This document shows, piece after piece, positions 7,335 through 15,998 of a stretch of 51,521 nucleotides of DNA. Each line of letters begins with the position of its first letter. The stretch's first letter is position 1. Made by a program: the position numbers and the translations under genes. Below the pieces are notes generated by a model that did no database searches, was not told the DNA's origin, and saw only the letters and a program-made list of their open reading frames with translations. The stretch lies in the NCBI GenBank assembly GCA_905202055.1, contig CAJKQK010000009.1, positions 1 through 51,521 of the forward strand, given 5' to 3'. This stretch comes from an uncultured Oxalobacter sp. Its GTDB lineage: Bacteria > Pseudomonadota > Gammaproteobacteria > Burkholderiales > Burkholderiaceae_D.

Positions 7335-9491
7335 TCAGGCCGCTACCGCATCATCGACCGCTTTCGCAAGCGAAGCTTTCATCTTGCCGTATTCTTCAAC
7401 CAGATATTTTTCAGCCCACTTCTGGTCTTCGATCCTGTGAAGCCTGACAGCACTGTATTTGTATTCTGGTGTCTTGGAATACGGGTCAAGATGCTCGATC
7501 GTCAGTTCGTTACAGGCGCCGATCCACCACTGGTAAGTCATATAAACGGCACCACGGTTCGTCCGTTCACTGACTTTGGCACGGCTGATGACCTTGCCAC
7601 GGCGGGATTCAACCCAGACCAGCTGTTCATCCCGGATGCCCAGTTCCTGAGCATCCGTCGTATTCATCTGGACATAACCCGGTTCATCGGCCAGCGTCTG
7701 TAACGCCGAACAGTTGCCCGTCATGGAACGGCAGGAATAATGCCCGACTTCGCGAACGGTTGAGAGAATCAGCGGGAAATCATCATCGACCTGATCCAGT
7801 GGAGGCCTCCAGTCAGAAGCGATCAGCTGCGCCTTGCCGTTCGGCGTCGCAAACTTGTTGCCCTCGTACATCCATAACGATCCCGGATCATCTTCAGTCA
7901 GGCATGGCCACAGTACATATCCGAAACCGGCCATTTTTTCATAGGTCGCCCCATAAAACAGGGGACACAGTTCCCGCATTTCGTCCCAGATTTCTTTCGT
8001 ATTGTTATACTTCATCGGATAACCCATTGCGGTCGCCATCAGGCTGTGAATTTCCCAGTCCGGCTTGACGTTACCCTTCGGCTCGATGGCTTTTTCAAAG
8101 TACTGGAAACCACGGTCAGCAGCTGAATAGACCCCTTCATGTTCACCCCATGACGTTGCAGGGAAAATGACGTCAGCCTGCATGGCCGTCTTGGTCATGA
8201 AAATATCCTGAACGATGACCAGTTCCAGTTTTTCATACGCTTCACGCACTGACGACAAATCCGGTTCCGTCTGCAATGGGTCTTCACCGAAAATATAGAC
8301 CGCTTTCAGTTTGCCTTCCATCACATTATGGCCGACTTCGGTAATCGGAATACCTTTTTGGGCCGGCAAGGACCTGACACCCCACGCCTTTTCAAATTTG
8401 GCGCGAATTTCAGGATCCTCAACCGACTGATACCCCGGAAACTGGCCGGGCAGTGCACCCATATCACAGGAACCCTGAACGTTGTTCTGTCCGCGAACCG
8501 GGCCGACACCCACATTCGGACGAGCAAGGTTACCGGTAATCACGGCAATATTGGACAGGCCCATACAGGTTTCGACGCCCTGCCCCCATTGCGTAACGCC
8601 CATTCCCCAGAGAATCGTGGCGGAAGGTGCCGCTGCATACATGCGTACGGCCTCGCGTACCATTTTCGGATCGAGCCCGGTAATTTCTGCGGTATTTTCC
8701 GGCGTATATTTCGAAACGAGCTCGTGCATCTTTTCGAAACCTTCAGAATAATTTTCGACGAATTCCTTGTTGTACAGGTTTTCCTCGATCAGCGTATTGA
8801 TGAAGGCATTGACCAGCGCCATGTTGGAACCGTTTTTCATTTGCAGATGAATATCCGCAATACGGGACGATTCGATGACACGCGGGTCGCAAACGATGAT
8901 CTTTGCACCCTTTTGTTTGGCTTTCAGGATCCGGCGTGCGACGATCGGGTGGGAATCGGCTGCGTTGTAACCGAAAATCAGGAGGCATTTCGTATCCTCG
9001 ATTTCAACGATCGAATTGCTCATCGCACCGCTGCCCAGTGTTTTTTCCAGCGCGGTAACGGATGGACCGTGACAGACGCGGGCGCAACAGTCGACGTTAT
9101 TCGTGCCGACAACAGCACGAGCGAATTTCTGTGCCACGTAATTGGCTTCATTGCCGGGGCCACGGGCACAACCACTGACGAATATGGAATCGGGACCGTG
9201 TTTTTCCCTGATTTCCATCAGTTTCGAACTGGCGAAACGGATCGCTTCATCCCAGGACACCGTCGTAAATGGATCGCCTTTTTTGTAGCGAACCATCGGC
9301 TGGGTCAGGCGAGGCGTCAGCAGGCGGGTATCATTCAAAAATTCCCAGCCGTAATAGCCTTTCAGGCACAGTTCCCCCTGATTGGTAAAACCGTTTGCGC
9401 CTTCAGCCTTGATGATCTTGTTGTTTTCGACCGTAAAACTGATTTTACAGCCCGACGCGCAGTACGGGCAGACGACGAGTTTCTTTTCCAT
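7335..9491 (-). CDS. fdhF: Formate dehydrogenase H-type molybdoenzyme, cysteine form
   Basis: Mo/W-bis-MGD enzyme that oxidises formate to CO2. By remembered comparison it follows E. coli FdhF closely along its whole length (718 versus 715 residues). The 4Fe-4S cluster cysteines are C8, C11, C15 and C42. The active-site pair is Cys140-His141 in CCARVCHGPS: E. coli has selenocysteine at this exact position, but here the codon is TGT, so no selenocysteine machinery is needed. Other family segments are YNAADSHPIVARR, WGMGVTQWGQGVET, GEDPLQTEPDLSSVR and GHYSCRSMTGNC. The ATG at 9491 has GGGAG upstream and is preferred to a GTG at 9518. It lies 45 bases downstream of the hydN-like gene on the same strand, and FdhD, MobB and ModABC nearby serve its cofactor. 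Its reaction partner is probably the ferredoxin and, through it, the flavoprotein at 10392. Confidence 0.95.
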   Translation of the reverse strand: MEKKLVVCPYCASGCKISFTVENNKIIKAEGANGFTNQGELCLKGYYGWEFLNDTRLLTPRLTQPMVRYKKGDPFTTVSWDEAIRFASSKLMEIREKHGPDSIFVSGCARGPGNEANYVAQKFARAVVGTNNVDCCARVCHGPSVTALEKTLGSGAMSNSIVEIEDTKCLLIFGYNAADSHPIVARRILKAKQKGAKIIVCDPRVIESSRIADIHLQMKNGSNMALVNAFINTLIEENLYNKEFVENYSEGFEKMHELVSKYTPENTAEITGLDPKMVREAVRMYAAAPSATILWGMGVTQWGQGVETCMGLSNIAVITGNLARPNVGVGPVRGQNNVQGSCDMGALPGQFPGYQSVEDPEIRAKFEKAWGVRSLPAQKGIPITEVGHNVMEGKLKAVYIFGEDPLQTEPDLSSVREAYEKLELVIVQDIFMTKTAMQADVIFPATSWGEHEGVYSAADRGFQYFEKAIEPKGNVKPDWEIHSLMATAMGYPMKYNNTKEIWDEMRELCPLFYGATYEKMAGFGYVLWPCLTEDDPGSLWMYEGNKFATPNGKAQLIASDWRPPLDQVDDDFPLILSTVREVGHYSCRSMTGNCSALQTLADEPGYVQMNTTDAQELGIRDEQLVWVESRRGKVISRAKVSERTNRGAVYMTYQWWIGACNELTIEHLDPYSKTPEYKYSAVRLHRIEDQKWAEKYLVEEYGKMKASLAKAVDDAVAA

Positions 9492-9536
9492 ATTCACTCC
9501 CAGAAATCCGGGATACACTACCGGATCTGTTTAGCG

Positions 9537-10079
9537 TTAATCGAAGGAATTCTCCGACATTTTCAAAAGGGTTTCATCGCGTCTCTTGTCGACCTTGTTT
9601 TCCAGCGCACCCATATCCACGATATGCAAGGCGTGGGTCGGACAAACCGACACACATTGCGGACCTTCAGGAACGTCAATACAGAAATCGCATTTTTGCG
9701 CGATCTTGACCGACTTGCGGACGGTCATCGGTCCCAGGCCGGTCTGTTGAACCGGTTTGGAAACGATTTCCATTGCGCCAAACGGGCATGCCAGCACACA
9801 TGTCTGGCAACCGATACAGCGTTCCCTGATCAACTGAACCGTATTCGCGCTATAAACCAGTGCATTCGTCGGACATACGTTAACGCAAGGAGCATTTTCG
9901 CACTGGCGGCACTGTACAGGAGCAGTCAGTTTCAACCCCTTGACCAATCTCAGTCTTGGCCTGAAATTTTCAGGGGTCAAATCGTTTTCAGCTCCCGTAG
10001 GATGAGCCAGTACACATGCCACTTCACACGTACGGCATCCGATACATTTGTCTGGTTCCGCGATTACAAACCGGTTCAT
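9537..10079 (-). CDS. hydN: HydN-like ferredoxin with four 4Fe-4S clusters
   Basis: Electron-transfer subunit of 180 residues related to E. coli HydN/HycB and to the FdhF partner ferredoxins. It begins MNRFVIAEPDKCIGCRTCEVAC, and cysteine motifs follow at about 50-70 (CRQCENAPCVNVCP), 90-105 (CIGCQTCVLACP) and 130-150 (CDFC...CVSVCP), enough for four clusters. AGGAG lies nine bases before the ATG. It is the first gene of the hydN-fdhF pair and is divergent from the GltD-like flavoprotein. In enterobacteria HydN is needed for FdhF-dependent electron transfer, so it probably carries electrons away from FdhF here. It lacks a signal peptide and should be cytoplasmic. Confidence 0.92.
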   Translation of the reverse strand: MNRFVIAEPDKCIGCRTCEVACVLAHPTGAENDLTPENFRPRLRLVKGLKLTAPVQCRQCENAPCVNVCPTNALVYSANTVQLIRERCIGCQTCVLACPFGAMEIVSKPVQQTGLGPMTVRKSVKIAQKCDFCIDVPEGPQCVSVCPTHALHIVDMGALENKVDKRRDETLLKMSENSFD

Positions 10080-10391
10080 TCTTTCTGTCTCCTGCCTGTC
10101 CAGCTAATACTGGAAAAATTTAATAATAAGGACGTTCCCCAAAAGACCAAACTTGAAAAAAGGGGAAAAAGAGAACACCAACGATTAACAATATAATGGG
10201 AAATTGGAATTCGTGCTGCCCGCTTGCATTTTGCAAGTGAGTAATTATATTCTATCGAATTCACTTTCTGTGCAGAACCTTTCATATTTTGATGTTAATA
10301 TCTATACCCTATCCAAAGTGTCCATGCAAAAAAGGCAATTCCACAACAATTGCACGGGCCTGAAACATATATATCTGGCAGATTCATAAAC
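10080..10391. other. Divergent regulatory region between hydN-fdhF and the GltD-like gene
   Basis: This 312-base gene-free stretch must hold the promoters of both operons. A palindrome CTTGCA-TTT-TGCAAG lies at 10223-10237. A sequence with sigma-54-like GG(N10)GC spacing, TGG (10205-10207) to TGC (10217-10219), lies just before it but matches the consensus only partly. TTTCAT (10280-10285) and TATACC (10303-10308) make a weak sigma-70 pair. I see no gene here. Confidence 0.5.
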
Positions 10392-12488
10392 ATGACTACG
10401 GAAAAAGAAACGAAAAAGACCTGTCCCGTCACAGATATCCTTGAAAATCTGCGGGCCCAGCTCCACACAGAAGGCCTGTTGCCCGCAAAAGCACGGCCTG
10501 CCGTCGCACGCGTCGCACGCATCGTGACTGAAGTGACCCTTGGCCGCGGCAATATCAGAAATCCTGAAGAACTGGTCAAAACGGCAAAAGAACTGGAAAA
10601 AATCGTGCCTTCTCTGGGTGCCGCGGTTCTCTCCTCCCTGAAAAAAGATCGGGAAGAATGGGCGGCCCATATCGAACAAAACACCTGCGATGCCGGCATC
10701 TGTTTCGTTCCCCGTTCCGCTCCCTGTCAGGTAGCCTGCCCGGCCCATATCGACATCCCGAGCATGATGGCCCGCGTCGGTCGTGGTGACTTTGCCCAAT
10801 CCCTTGCCGTTCTGGCCGCCGACACACCTTTGCCGGATTCATGCGGCCTGGTCTGCCCTGCCCCCTGCGAAGACGTGTGTGTCCAGAAAGCCGTCAGTGG
10901 CGCTGCCGTTTTCATCCGCCCCATGAAACACGTCGCCGCCCGTTGCGCAGAAACCAGGCCAAATCTGGAAAAAGCGGCACCGACCGGCAAGAAAATCGCC
11001 GTCGTCGGTTGTGGACCTGCCGGTCTGACAGCTGCCTATTATCTGGCCCAGAAGGGGCACGACGTCGAAATCTTCGACGAGCGTGAACATCCGGGTGGCA
11101 TCATGCGTTATGGCATCCCGAACTATCGTCTGCCCGAATCCAAGCTGTACGCTGAAATCGACGTCGTCAAAAAACTCGGCGTCAGGATCACTCTGGGCCA
11201 TACCGTCAAGGACGCGAAGGAATTCCAGAAAAAAGGATATGACGCAACCCTGCTGGCAACCGGCCTGCAAAATTCCAAACCTCTTGGGGTTGAAGGCGAC
11301 AAACAGGATTTCGTCATCGGCGGAATGGACTTTCTATCAGCTGTCCGTTCCGGCAAGAATCCACAAGTCGGCCCTCACGTCATCGTCATCGGTGGCGGCA
11401 ATGCAGCGATCGACGTTGCCATGACCGCATTCCGTCAGGGCGCAACCAAGGTCCAGATGTGGTATCGACGCAATCGCGCGCAGATGCCCGCCAATCCGCA
11501 TGAAGTCGAACTGGCACTGGCAGAAGGTGTTGAACTGGTCGAATTCTGGGCACCAACCCGCGTTCTCCCTGACAACCGGATCGAATTCGAACGTTCCCGC
11601 TATGCACCCGACGCCAAGACCGTTGCGCCGGTTACCGTTCGTGCCGACCATATCATGGCGGGTATCGGACAGGATGCCGACCTGAGCTGGCTGGAAGGTT
11701 CGAATATCAAGACCGAATGGGGCAATATCGTCGTCGACAAGACCACCCTGTTGACCGATGAACCAGGCATTTTCGCTGCTGGCGACATCGCTCACGGCGC
11801 CAGCACCGTCGTTGCAGCCATCGGCTCCGGCAAGCGTGCAGCCGAATCCATCAATTCGTACCTGATGGATGTTCCCGCCGATTATGAATCCCTGAAACCG
11901 CAACGCCGTGACGAAGTGCCGTTCCTTGAATCGACACCGGCACAACGTGTTTCTCCGGAACGCGCCCATATTGAGGAAATCGACCCGCAAATCCGCAAAT
12001 TCTCCCATGAATTCATGCAATTCGACTGGGATGAAAAAGTGGCTGCCGTTGAAGCGGAACGCTGCCTGCGCTGCGATATCTGTATCGGTTGCGGCCTGTG
12101 CGAACTGGCCTGTATCGAAGTCGGTGCGGAAGCCCTGAAAATGGTCGAAACCGGCAACGGCCGAATGGTTTTCAACGATTTCACGACGCCGGCGGAAAAA
12201 TGTATCGGCTGTGGAGCATGCACCGCCGTCTGCCCGACTGGCGCCATCCTTGTCGAAGACCGCGACGGCTATCGCGTCACGGAAATCACGGGAACCGTCG
12301 TTCGCAAACAGGCGCTTGAAGTGTGTTCCTGCTGCGGCGAAACCTTCTCCGCTTCCGTCACACAGGAAATGGAAACCCGCATGGAACTGGGCAAAATGAC
12401 CCGCAAGGGGGTTTTGTGCCCGACCTGTGCCCGAGTCAAATCGGCCGAATCCATGCAGACAATGCAATGGATGAGCAACGCTTTCTGA
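10392..12488 (+). CDS. GltD/AegA-like FAD oxidoreductase with C-terminal ferredoxin and CxxC ribbon
   Basis: Flavoprotein of 698 residues related to the small subunit of glutamate synthase and to E. coli AegA/UacF, which work with FdhF and HydN. The layout is: a helical N-terminal stretch (about 15-95); a GltD-type 4Fe-4S region with C112, C116, C151, C155, C159 and C163; an FAD Rossmann fold with GCGPAG at 206-211; an NAD(P)H Rossmann fold with GGGNAAID at 334-341; ATG-like GIFAAGDIA for FAD; two 4Fe-4S clusters (C561-C574 and C604-C614); and a short C-terminal ribbon (C645, C647, C648, C676, C679). It probably moves electrons between a ferredoxin and NAD(P), so formate oxidation could yield NAD(P)H. 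The frame extends to a TTG at 10350; the ATG at 10392 is chosen, though no good ribosome site is visible. It is not a true GltD, because no gltB is adjacent and the C-terminus differs. Confidence 0.85.
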   Translation: MTTEKETKKTCPVTDILENLRAQLHTEGLLPAKARPAVARVARIVTEVTLGRGNIRNPEELVKTAKELEKIVPSLGAAVLSSLKKDREEWAAHIEQNTCDAGICFVPRSAPCQVACPAHIDIPSMMARVGRGDFAQSLAVLAADTPLPDSCGLVCPAPCEDVCVQKAVSGAAVFIRPMKHVAARCAETRPNLEKAAPTGKKIAVVGCGPAGLTAAYYLAQKGHDVEIFDEREHPGGIMRYGIPNYRLPESKLYAEIDVVKKLGVRITLGHTVKDAKEFQKKGYDATLLATGLQNSKPLGVEGDKQDFVIGGMDFLSAVRSGKNPQVGPHVIVIGGGNAAIDVAMTAFRQGATKVQMWYRRNRAQMPANPHEVELALAEGVELVEFWAPTRVLPDNRIEFERSRYAPDAKTVAPVTVRADHIMAGIGQDADLSWLEGSNIKTEWGNIVVDKTTLLTDEPGIFAAGDIAHGASTVVAAIGSGKRAAESINSYLMDVPADYESLKPQRRDEVPFLESTPAQRVSPERAHIEEIDPQIRKFSHEFMQFDWDEKVAAVEAERCLRCDICIGCGLCELACIEVGAEALKMVETGNGRMVFNDFTTPAEKCIGCGACTAVCPTGAILVEDRDGYRVTEITGTVVRKQALEVCSCCGETFSASVTQEMETRMELGKMTRKGVLCPTCARVKSAESMQTMQWMSNAF

Positions 12489-12505
12489 AGCAGTTGAAAC
12501 AGTAG

Positions 12506-12556
12506 CAAAAATCAGGTGGTCCGACGGTTCAACATCCAGTCGACCACCTGTTTTTC
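12506..12556. terminator. Bidirectional terminator overlapping the end of mobB
   Basis: Arms CAGGTGGTC (12513-12521) and GACCACCTG (12542-12550) form a 9-bp perfect stem around a 20-base loop. TTTTT follows on the plus side and, in the minus direction, the complement of AAAAA (12507-12511). The hairpin includes the last codons and stop of mobB, so it ends both the flavoprotein and mobB transcripts. Confidence 0.75.
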
Positions 12557-13021
12557 ATTATTGAGGTCGATCCATTCCACAGACCGCGGCAATTTTTCCG
12601 GACGGGCTTCATCGGACGCCACTACCTCAATAAGATCATTTTCCGGATACATCGGCTCCTTTCCCAGTGACGGCCTGAAAATCTCGATTCTCGGTATCGC
12701 CGCATCCCTGAACCCTTCCACCAGCGTCAGGTCAGCCGGTTTCATCCGGGAAATCAGTTCGTCCAGAGTCGGCTCTTTTCCATCTTTCAATTCATGCGCC
12801 AGCATGAAACGGTAAGGCGATGCCAATATGACTTCCGCTGCCCCGGCTTTCCTGATCCGTGCACTGTCCTTTCGTGGCGGCTCGAGCTCGACGTCATGAT
12901 GGCTGCTTTTGATGACGTTCACCGTAAATCCCATCCCGACAAACAGCGGCAGTATCTTTTCCAGCAACGTCGTTTTGCCACTTCCGGATGATCCGGACAA
13001 TCCAATGACGGGATATCTCAT
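12512..13021 (-). CDS. mobB: Molybdopterin-guanine dinucleotide biosynthesis adaptor MobB
   Basis: GTP-binding protein of 169 residues that aids MobA in attaching GMP to molybdopterin, yielding the MGD cofactor needed by FdhF. The Walker A motif GLSGSSGSGKTTLLEKI is at residues 7-23, followed by VNVIKSSHHDVELEPPRKDS and the Walker B-like LTLVEGF, both MobB signatures. The 3' end is folded into a bidirectional terminator shared with the convergent flavoprotein gene. It begins 27 bases after the stop of the binding protein gene at 13049-14824 and may be co-transcribed with it. mobA is not in the window. Confidence 0.95.
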   Translation of the reverse strand: MRYPVIGLSGSSGSGKTTLLEKILPLFVGMGFTVNVIKSSHHDVELEPPRKDSARIRKAGAAEVILASPYRFMLAHELKDGKEPTLDELISRMKPADLTLVEGFRDAAIPRIEIFRPSLGKEPMYPENDLIEVVASDEARPEKLPRSVEWIDLNNEKQVVDWMLNRRTT

Positions 13022-13048
13022 TTCATTTCCTTAAAAGTCCTGTTCCAT

Positions 13049-14824
13049 TTATCTGTTCACATCCAGATACTGCCAGTCGGACAATAAAATCGGATGTTTC
13101 TTGAATCCCATCACCCAGGGACGTACCAGCCAGTTGCGAGTTCTCGAGACATGAACCGACCAGGCCGTATCTGCTTCCATCTGCCGGTTCATCTGGACAT
13201 ACAAACGGTCACGTGCTTTTCCAGGAGGCAACTTCACCGCCTGACGATATAACTTGTCGAACGCCTTCGACTGGTAACAGCCATGATTGCCCTGTCCGGC
13301 ATTGGGACCATAGAGCAATTGCATGAAATTTTCGCTTTCCGGATAATCGGCATGCCACGCCCCGCCCCACATCATCAGGCGGCAGCCGGTTGCGTCTTTC
13401 ACGTTATCGGCAAAATTGCCGACCTCGAATTCGGCCTTGACACTGATCCGGTCGAGCCCGCGTTTCCAGATTTCGGATATGACACGGGAACTGGCGTTGG
13501 CCTCCGTCCGGATTTTCAGTACCAGAGGAGAACCGTCAGGCATCGTCCGATAACCATCGGCTCCTTTTTTGTATCCGAAATAATCCAGCAGACGCGAAGC
13601 GAGTTCCGGCTCATAAGCGATGCTGCTCCGATAAGCAGGGTCATGCCCGACAACGCCGGGCGGGACGATCATCTGGGCTTTCGTTGCCTGCCCGTTACGC
13701 AAAAGATTGATTTCGGCCTGAGTGTTATAAGACATGGCAATCGCCCTGCGCAAGGCAATTTTTTCCTTGCTGTATCCGCCAGTAACGGGATCTTTCATAT
13801 TGAAAATGGTATAGGTCACTTCCGGTTCCGTCGTGCGATAAAGACGAATGCCCTGTTCCGCCAGCTCCGGCTTCAGCCTGTTTCCGTCCAGCGCGACAGG
13901 TGCCGCCAGTTGCGGCAACTTGTCGAAATCGATTCTACCTTCCTGAAAAGACAGCCAGCGTGACTGTTCCTCTTCAACAATGGCAATCTCGACCCGGCCG
14001 ACCTGAGGCATCTTTTTACCCTTCATCTCGCGTACCAGTTGCTCGTCCCATGCCGTACCGGTCGATTTGAAATCCCATATGAATCCGCGATAATTGGGAT
14101 TGGCGACCAGAACGACCTTGCTGCGGGGAACGTACTCCTGCAGCATGTAAGGCCCGGTCCCGACCGGATGGGAACCGATCCCGCTTCCATAGGCATCGAC
14201 CGCTTCTTTCGATACCGCCGCCAACGCCCCATAAGCCAATACATACAGGAAATTGGAATCCGGTGCATTCAGTTTGATCCGCAAGGTATAACGGTCTGTC
14301 GCCTGCAATCCGGCAACGGGCGCATCGTAATCGAATTTTCCGGTCTTTTTGGCTTTGTGGACCTGCGCGTCCAGTCCGACGATTTTTCCCCTGATGAAGT
14401 TGGCCGACGGCGAACGGTTTTCGGGATCGGCCAGCCGCTTGATGGAATAAATGTAATCCTCAGCCGTCAGTTCCCTCCTTTTGTTGCCGAACACAGGATC
14501 GGGGGCAAAATAAATGTTCTTTTTCAGTTTGAAGGTGTAGGTTTTGCCGTCTTTGCTAATGACAGGCATCGCTTCAGCCGTATTCGGCACCAGCTTTGCA
14601 GGACGTGCCAGATAATCGTAATTCAGCAGCGTTTCGAAAATCGCGTCTGCAACCCAGCCGGAATAATAGTTTTGTGTCTTGACCATATCAAACCCATCGT
14701 CGGCCGCTTCGAAAACGCTCCGAATGACCTTGTCCGGATTCGCCGCCAATGAGAAACCGGCGATTGACAGGCTCATTACAGCCAATCCGAGACTGCACAG
14801 AAATTTACAGACACGATTTCTCAT
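13049..14824 (-). CDS. Orphan peptide/nickel-type ABC transporter solute-binding protein (SBP_bac_5)
   Basis: Periplasmic binding protein of 591 residues of the OppA/DppA family. The signal peptide ends around residues 26-28 (GFSLA-A). Characteristic segments are AEAMPVISKDGKTYTFKLKK near residue 85, SHPVGTGPYML near 210 and GGAWHADYPESENFMQLLYG near 490. No permease or ATPase genes are adjacent, so it must work with a transporter encoded elsewhere or have another role; its ligand cannot be told from sequence. It lies just upstream of mobB on the same strand (27-base gap). Weak -10-like TATAAT occurs in the divergent region with ribF. Confidence 0.85.
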   Translation of the reverse strand: MRNRVCKFLCSLGLAVMSLSIAGFSLAANPDKVIRSVFEAADDGFDMVKTQNYYSGWVADAIFETLLNYDYLARPAKLVPNTAEAMPVISKDGKTYTFKLKKNIYFAPDPVFGNKRRELTAEDYIYSIKRLADPENRSPSANFIRGKIVGLDAQVHKAKKTGKFDYDAPVAGLQATDRYTLRIKLNAPDSNFLYVLAYGALAAVSKEAVDAYGSGIGSHPVGTGPYMLQEYVPRSKVVLVANPNYRGFIWDFKSTGTAWDEQLVREMKGKKMPQVGRVEIAIVEEEQSRWLSFQEGRIDFDKLPQLAAPVALDGNRLKPELAEQGIRLYRTTEPEVTYTIFNMKDPVTGGYSKEKIALRRAIAMSYNTQAEINLLRNGQATKAQMIVPPGVVGHDPAYRSSIAYEPELASRLLDYFGYKKGADGYRTMPDGSPLVLKIRTEANASSRVISEIWKRGLDRISVKAEFEVGNFADNVKDATGCRLMMWGGAWHADYPESENFMQLLYGPNAGQGNHGCYQSKAFDKLYRQAVKLPPGKARDRLYVQMNRQMEADTAWSVHVSRTRNWLVRPWVMGFKKHPILLSDWQYLDVNR

Positions 14825-14974
14825 CAGCGTTTTTCATTCCCTATTACGAAGAGCATTCATTATTCCATAACAGAAATACCGAGTGATGATTCCGGCAAAA
14901 CCGATTAATTTTTCTCCTGGCATATATTAGGCATTATAATTTTAGGTTTAGGTTATTGTTTCCATTCATCTTCA

Positions 14975-15931
14975 ATGAAGGTCTTTCGCGGTTTTTCATA
15001 CGATATCCCTCGCGGCCCCTGTGCTCTCACCATCGGAAATTTCGACGGTGTTCATCGGGGACATATGGTGTTGCTCGCCAAATTGCGCGAGGCGGCCGAT
15101 CGCCTTCATTTGCCGGCTGCCGTCCTGACATTCAGCCCGCATCCGAGACAGTATTTCGCGTTCCAGTCCGACAAATCCGTCACGGCACCCGCCACCATCA
15201 CCCCCTTGCGCGAAAAAATACAGGCTCTTGCGCAGTGTGGTGTCGATCAGGTCACGATTGCCCATTTCGACCATCTTACAGCCAGTCTGACAGCTGAACA
15301 ATTCATTGAGCAGATTCTTGTCAGGGCACTTGGTGTCAAATGGCTGATCATCGGAGAAAAATTCCGTTTTGGCAAAGACCGCCTCGGAACGACCGACATG
15401 CTGAAAGAAGCGGGTAAACAATACGGATTTCATGTTGAAGTCCTTCCCGCCGTGAACGACGAAAACGGCAGGATCTCGTCTTCGTGTATCCGGAAAGCGC
15501 TTGAAGAAAGCGATTTCCCCAAAGTCGCCGAACTGCTGGAAAAACCCTACATGATGTCGGGTCACGTCGTTCATGGCGACAAGATCGGACGCAATCTCGG
15601 TTTTCCGACGGCCAACCTGCCGATCCGGCACTACAACCCGATCCTCTCCGGCGTTTTCATCACGCAGGTGCACGGGCTCGCTGACGAACCCCTGCCATCG
15701 GTTTCCATGATCGGAACGAGGCCGACGATTGTCAGCGACCGGCATATCATGCTGGAAACCCATATTCTGGACTTTGACCGGATTTGCTACGGAAAGCTGA
15801 TTGCTATCGAATTTTTGAAAAAATTGCGGGATAATCAAAAGTTTCCCGATTTGAATGCGTTAAAGGCCGCCATCGGCAAAGACGTCGAAGCCGCCCGGAC
15901 GTTTTTCAAAGAACGCAAATGTAAAAGTTAA
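14975..15931 (+). CDS. ribF: Bifunctional riboflavin kinase / FMN adenylyltransferase
   Basis: Makes FMN from riboflavin and then FAD from FMN. The 318-residue protein has an N-terminal nucleotidyltransferase domain (TIGNFDGVHRGH at 14-25; later CSSCIRKALEESDF-type ISSSCIRKAL) and a C-terminal flavokinase domain (GDKIGRNLGFPTANLP near 205, with the GxxxGxPTAN motif, and the catalytic Glu in the LETHILDF region). It heads the conserved order ribF-ileS-lspA-coaBC-dut. The ATG at 14975 has only a weak ribosome site. ribF is divergent from the binding protein gene across a 150-base gap containing TATAAT at 14935-14940. Confidence 0.95.
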   Translation: MKVFRGFSYDIPRGPCALTIGNFDGVHRGHMVLLAKLREAADRLHLPAAVLTFSPHPRQYFAFQSDKSVTAPATITPLREKIQALAQCGVDQVTIAHFDHLTASLTAEQFIEQILVRALGVKWLIIGEKFRFGKDRLGTTDMLKEAGKQYGFHVEVLPAVNDENGRISSSCIRKALEESDFPKVAELLEKPYMMSGHVVHGDKIGRNLGFPTANLPIRHYNPILSGVFITQVHGLADEPLPSVSMIGTRPTIVSDRHIMLETHILDFDRICYGKLIAIEFLKKLRDNQKFPDLNALKAAIGKDVEAARTFFKERKCKS

Positions 15932-15998
15932 CTGAAACGCAGACAGAAACTGTAAAATCTTTCGTCTGTTCCGTTGTAAACCATATTGTGTGATAAAA

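Noticed and set aside
8328..10196. Open frame of 622 codons opposite fdhF and hydN
   Set aside because: Long because the real genes are rich in G/C at third positions; no motif, and it would cross two well-identified genes.
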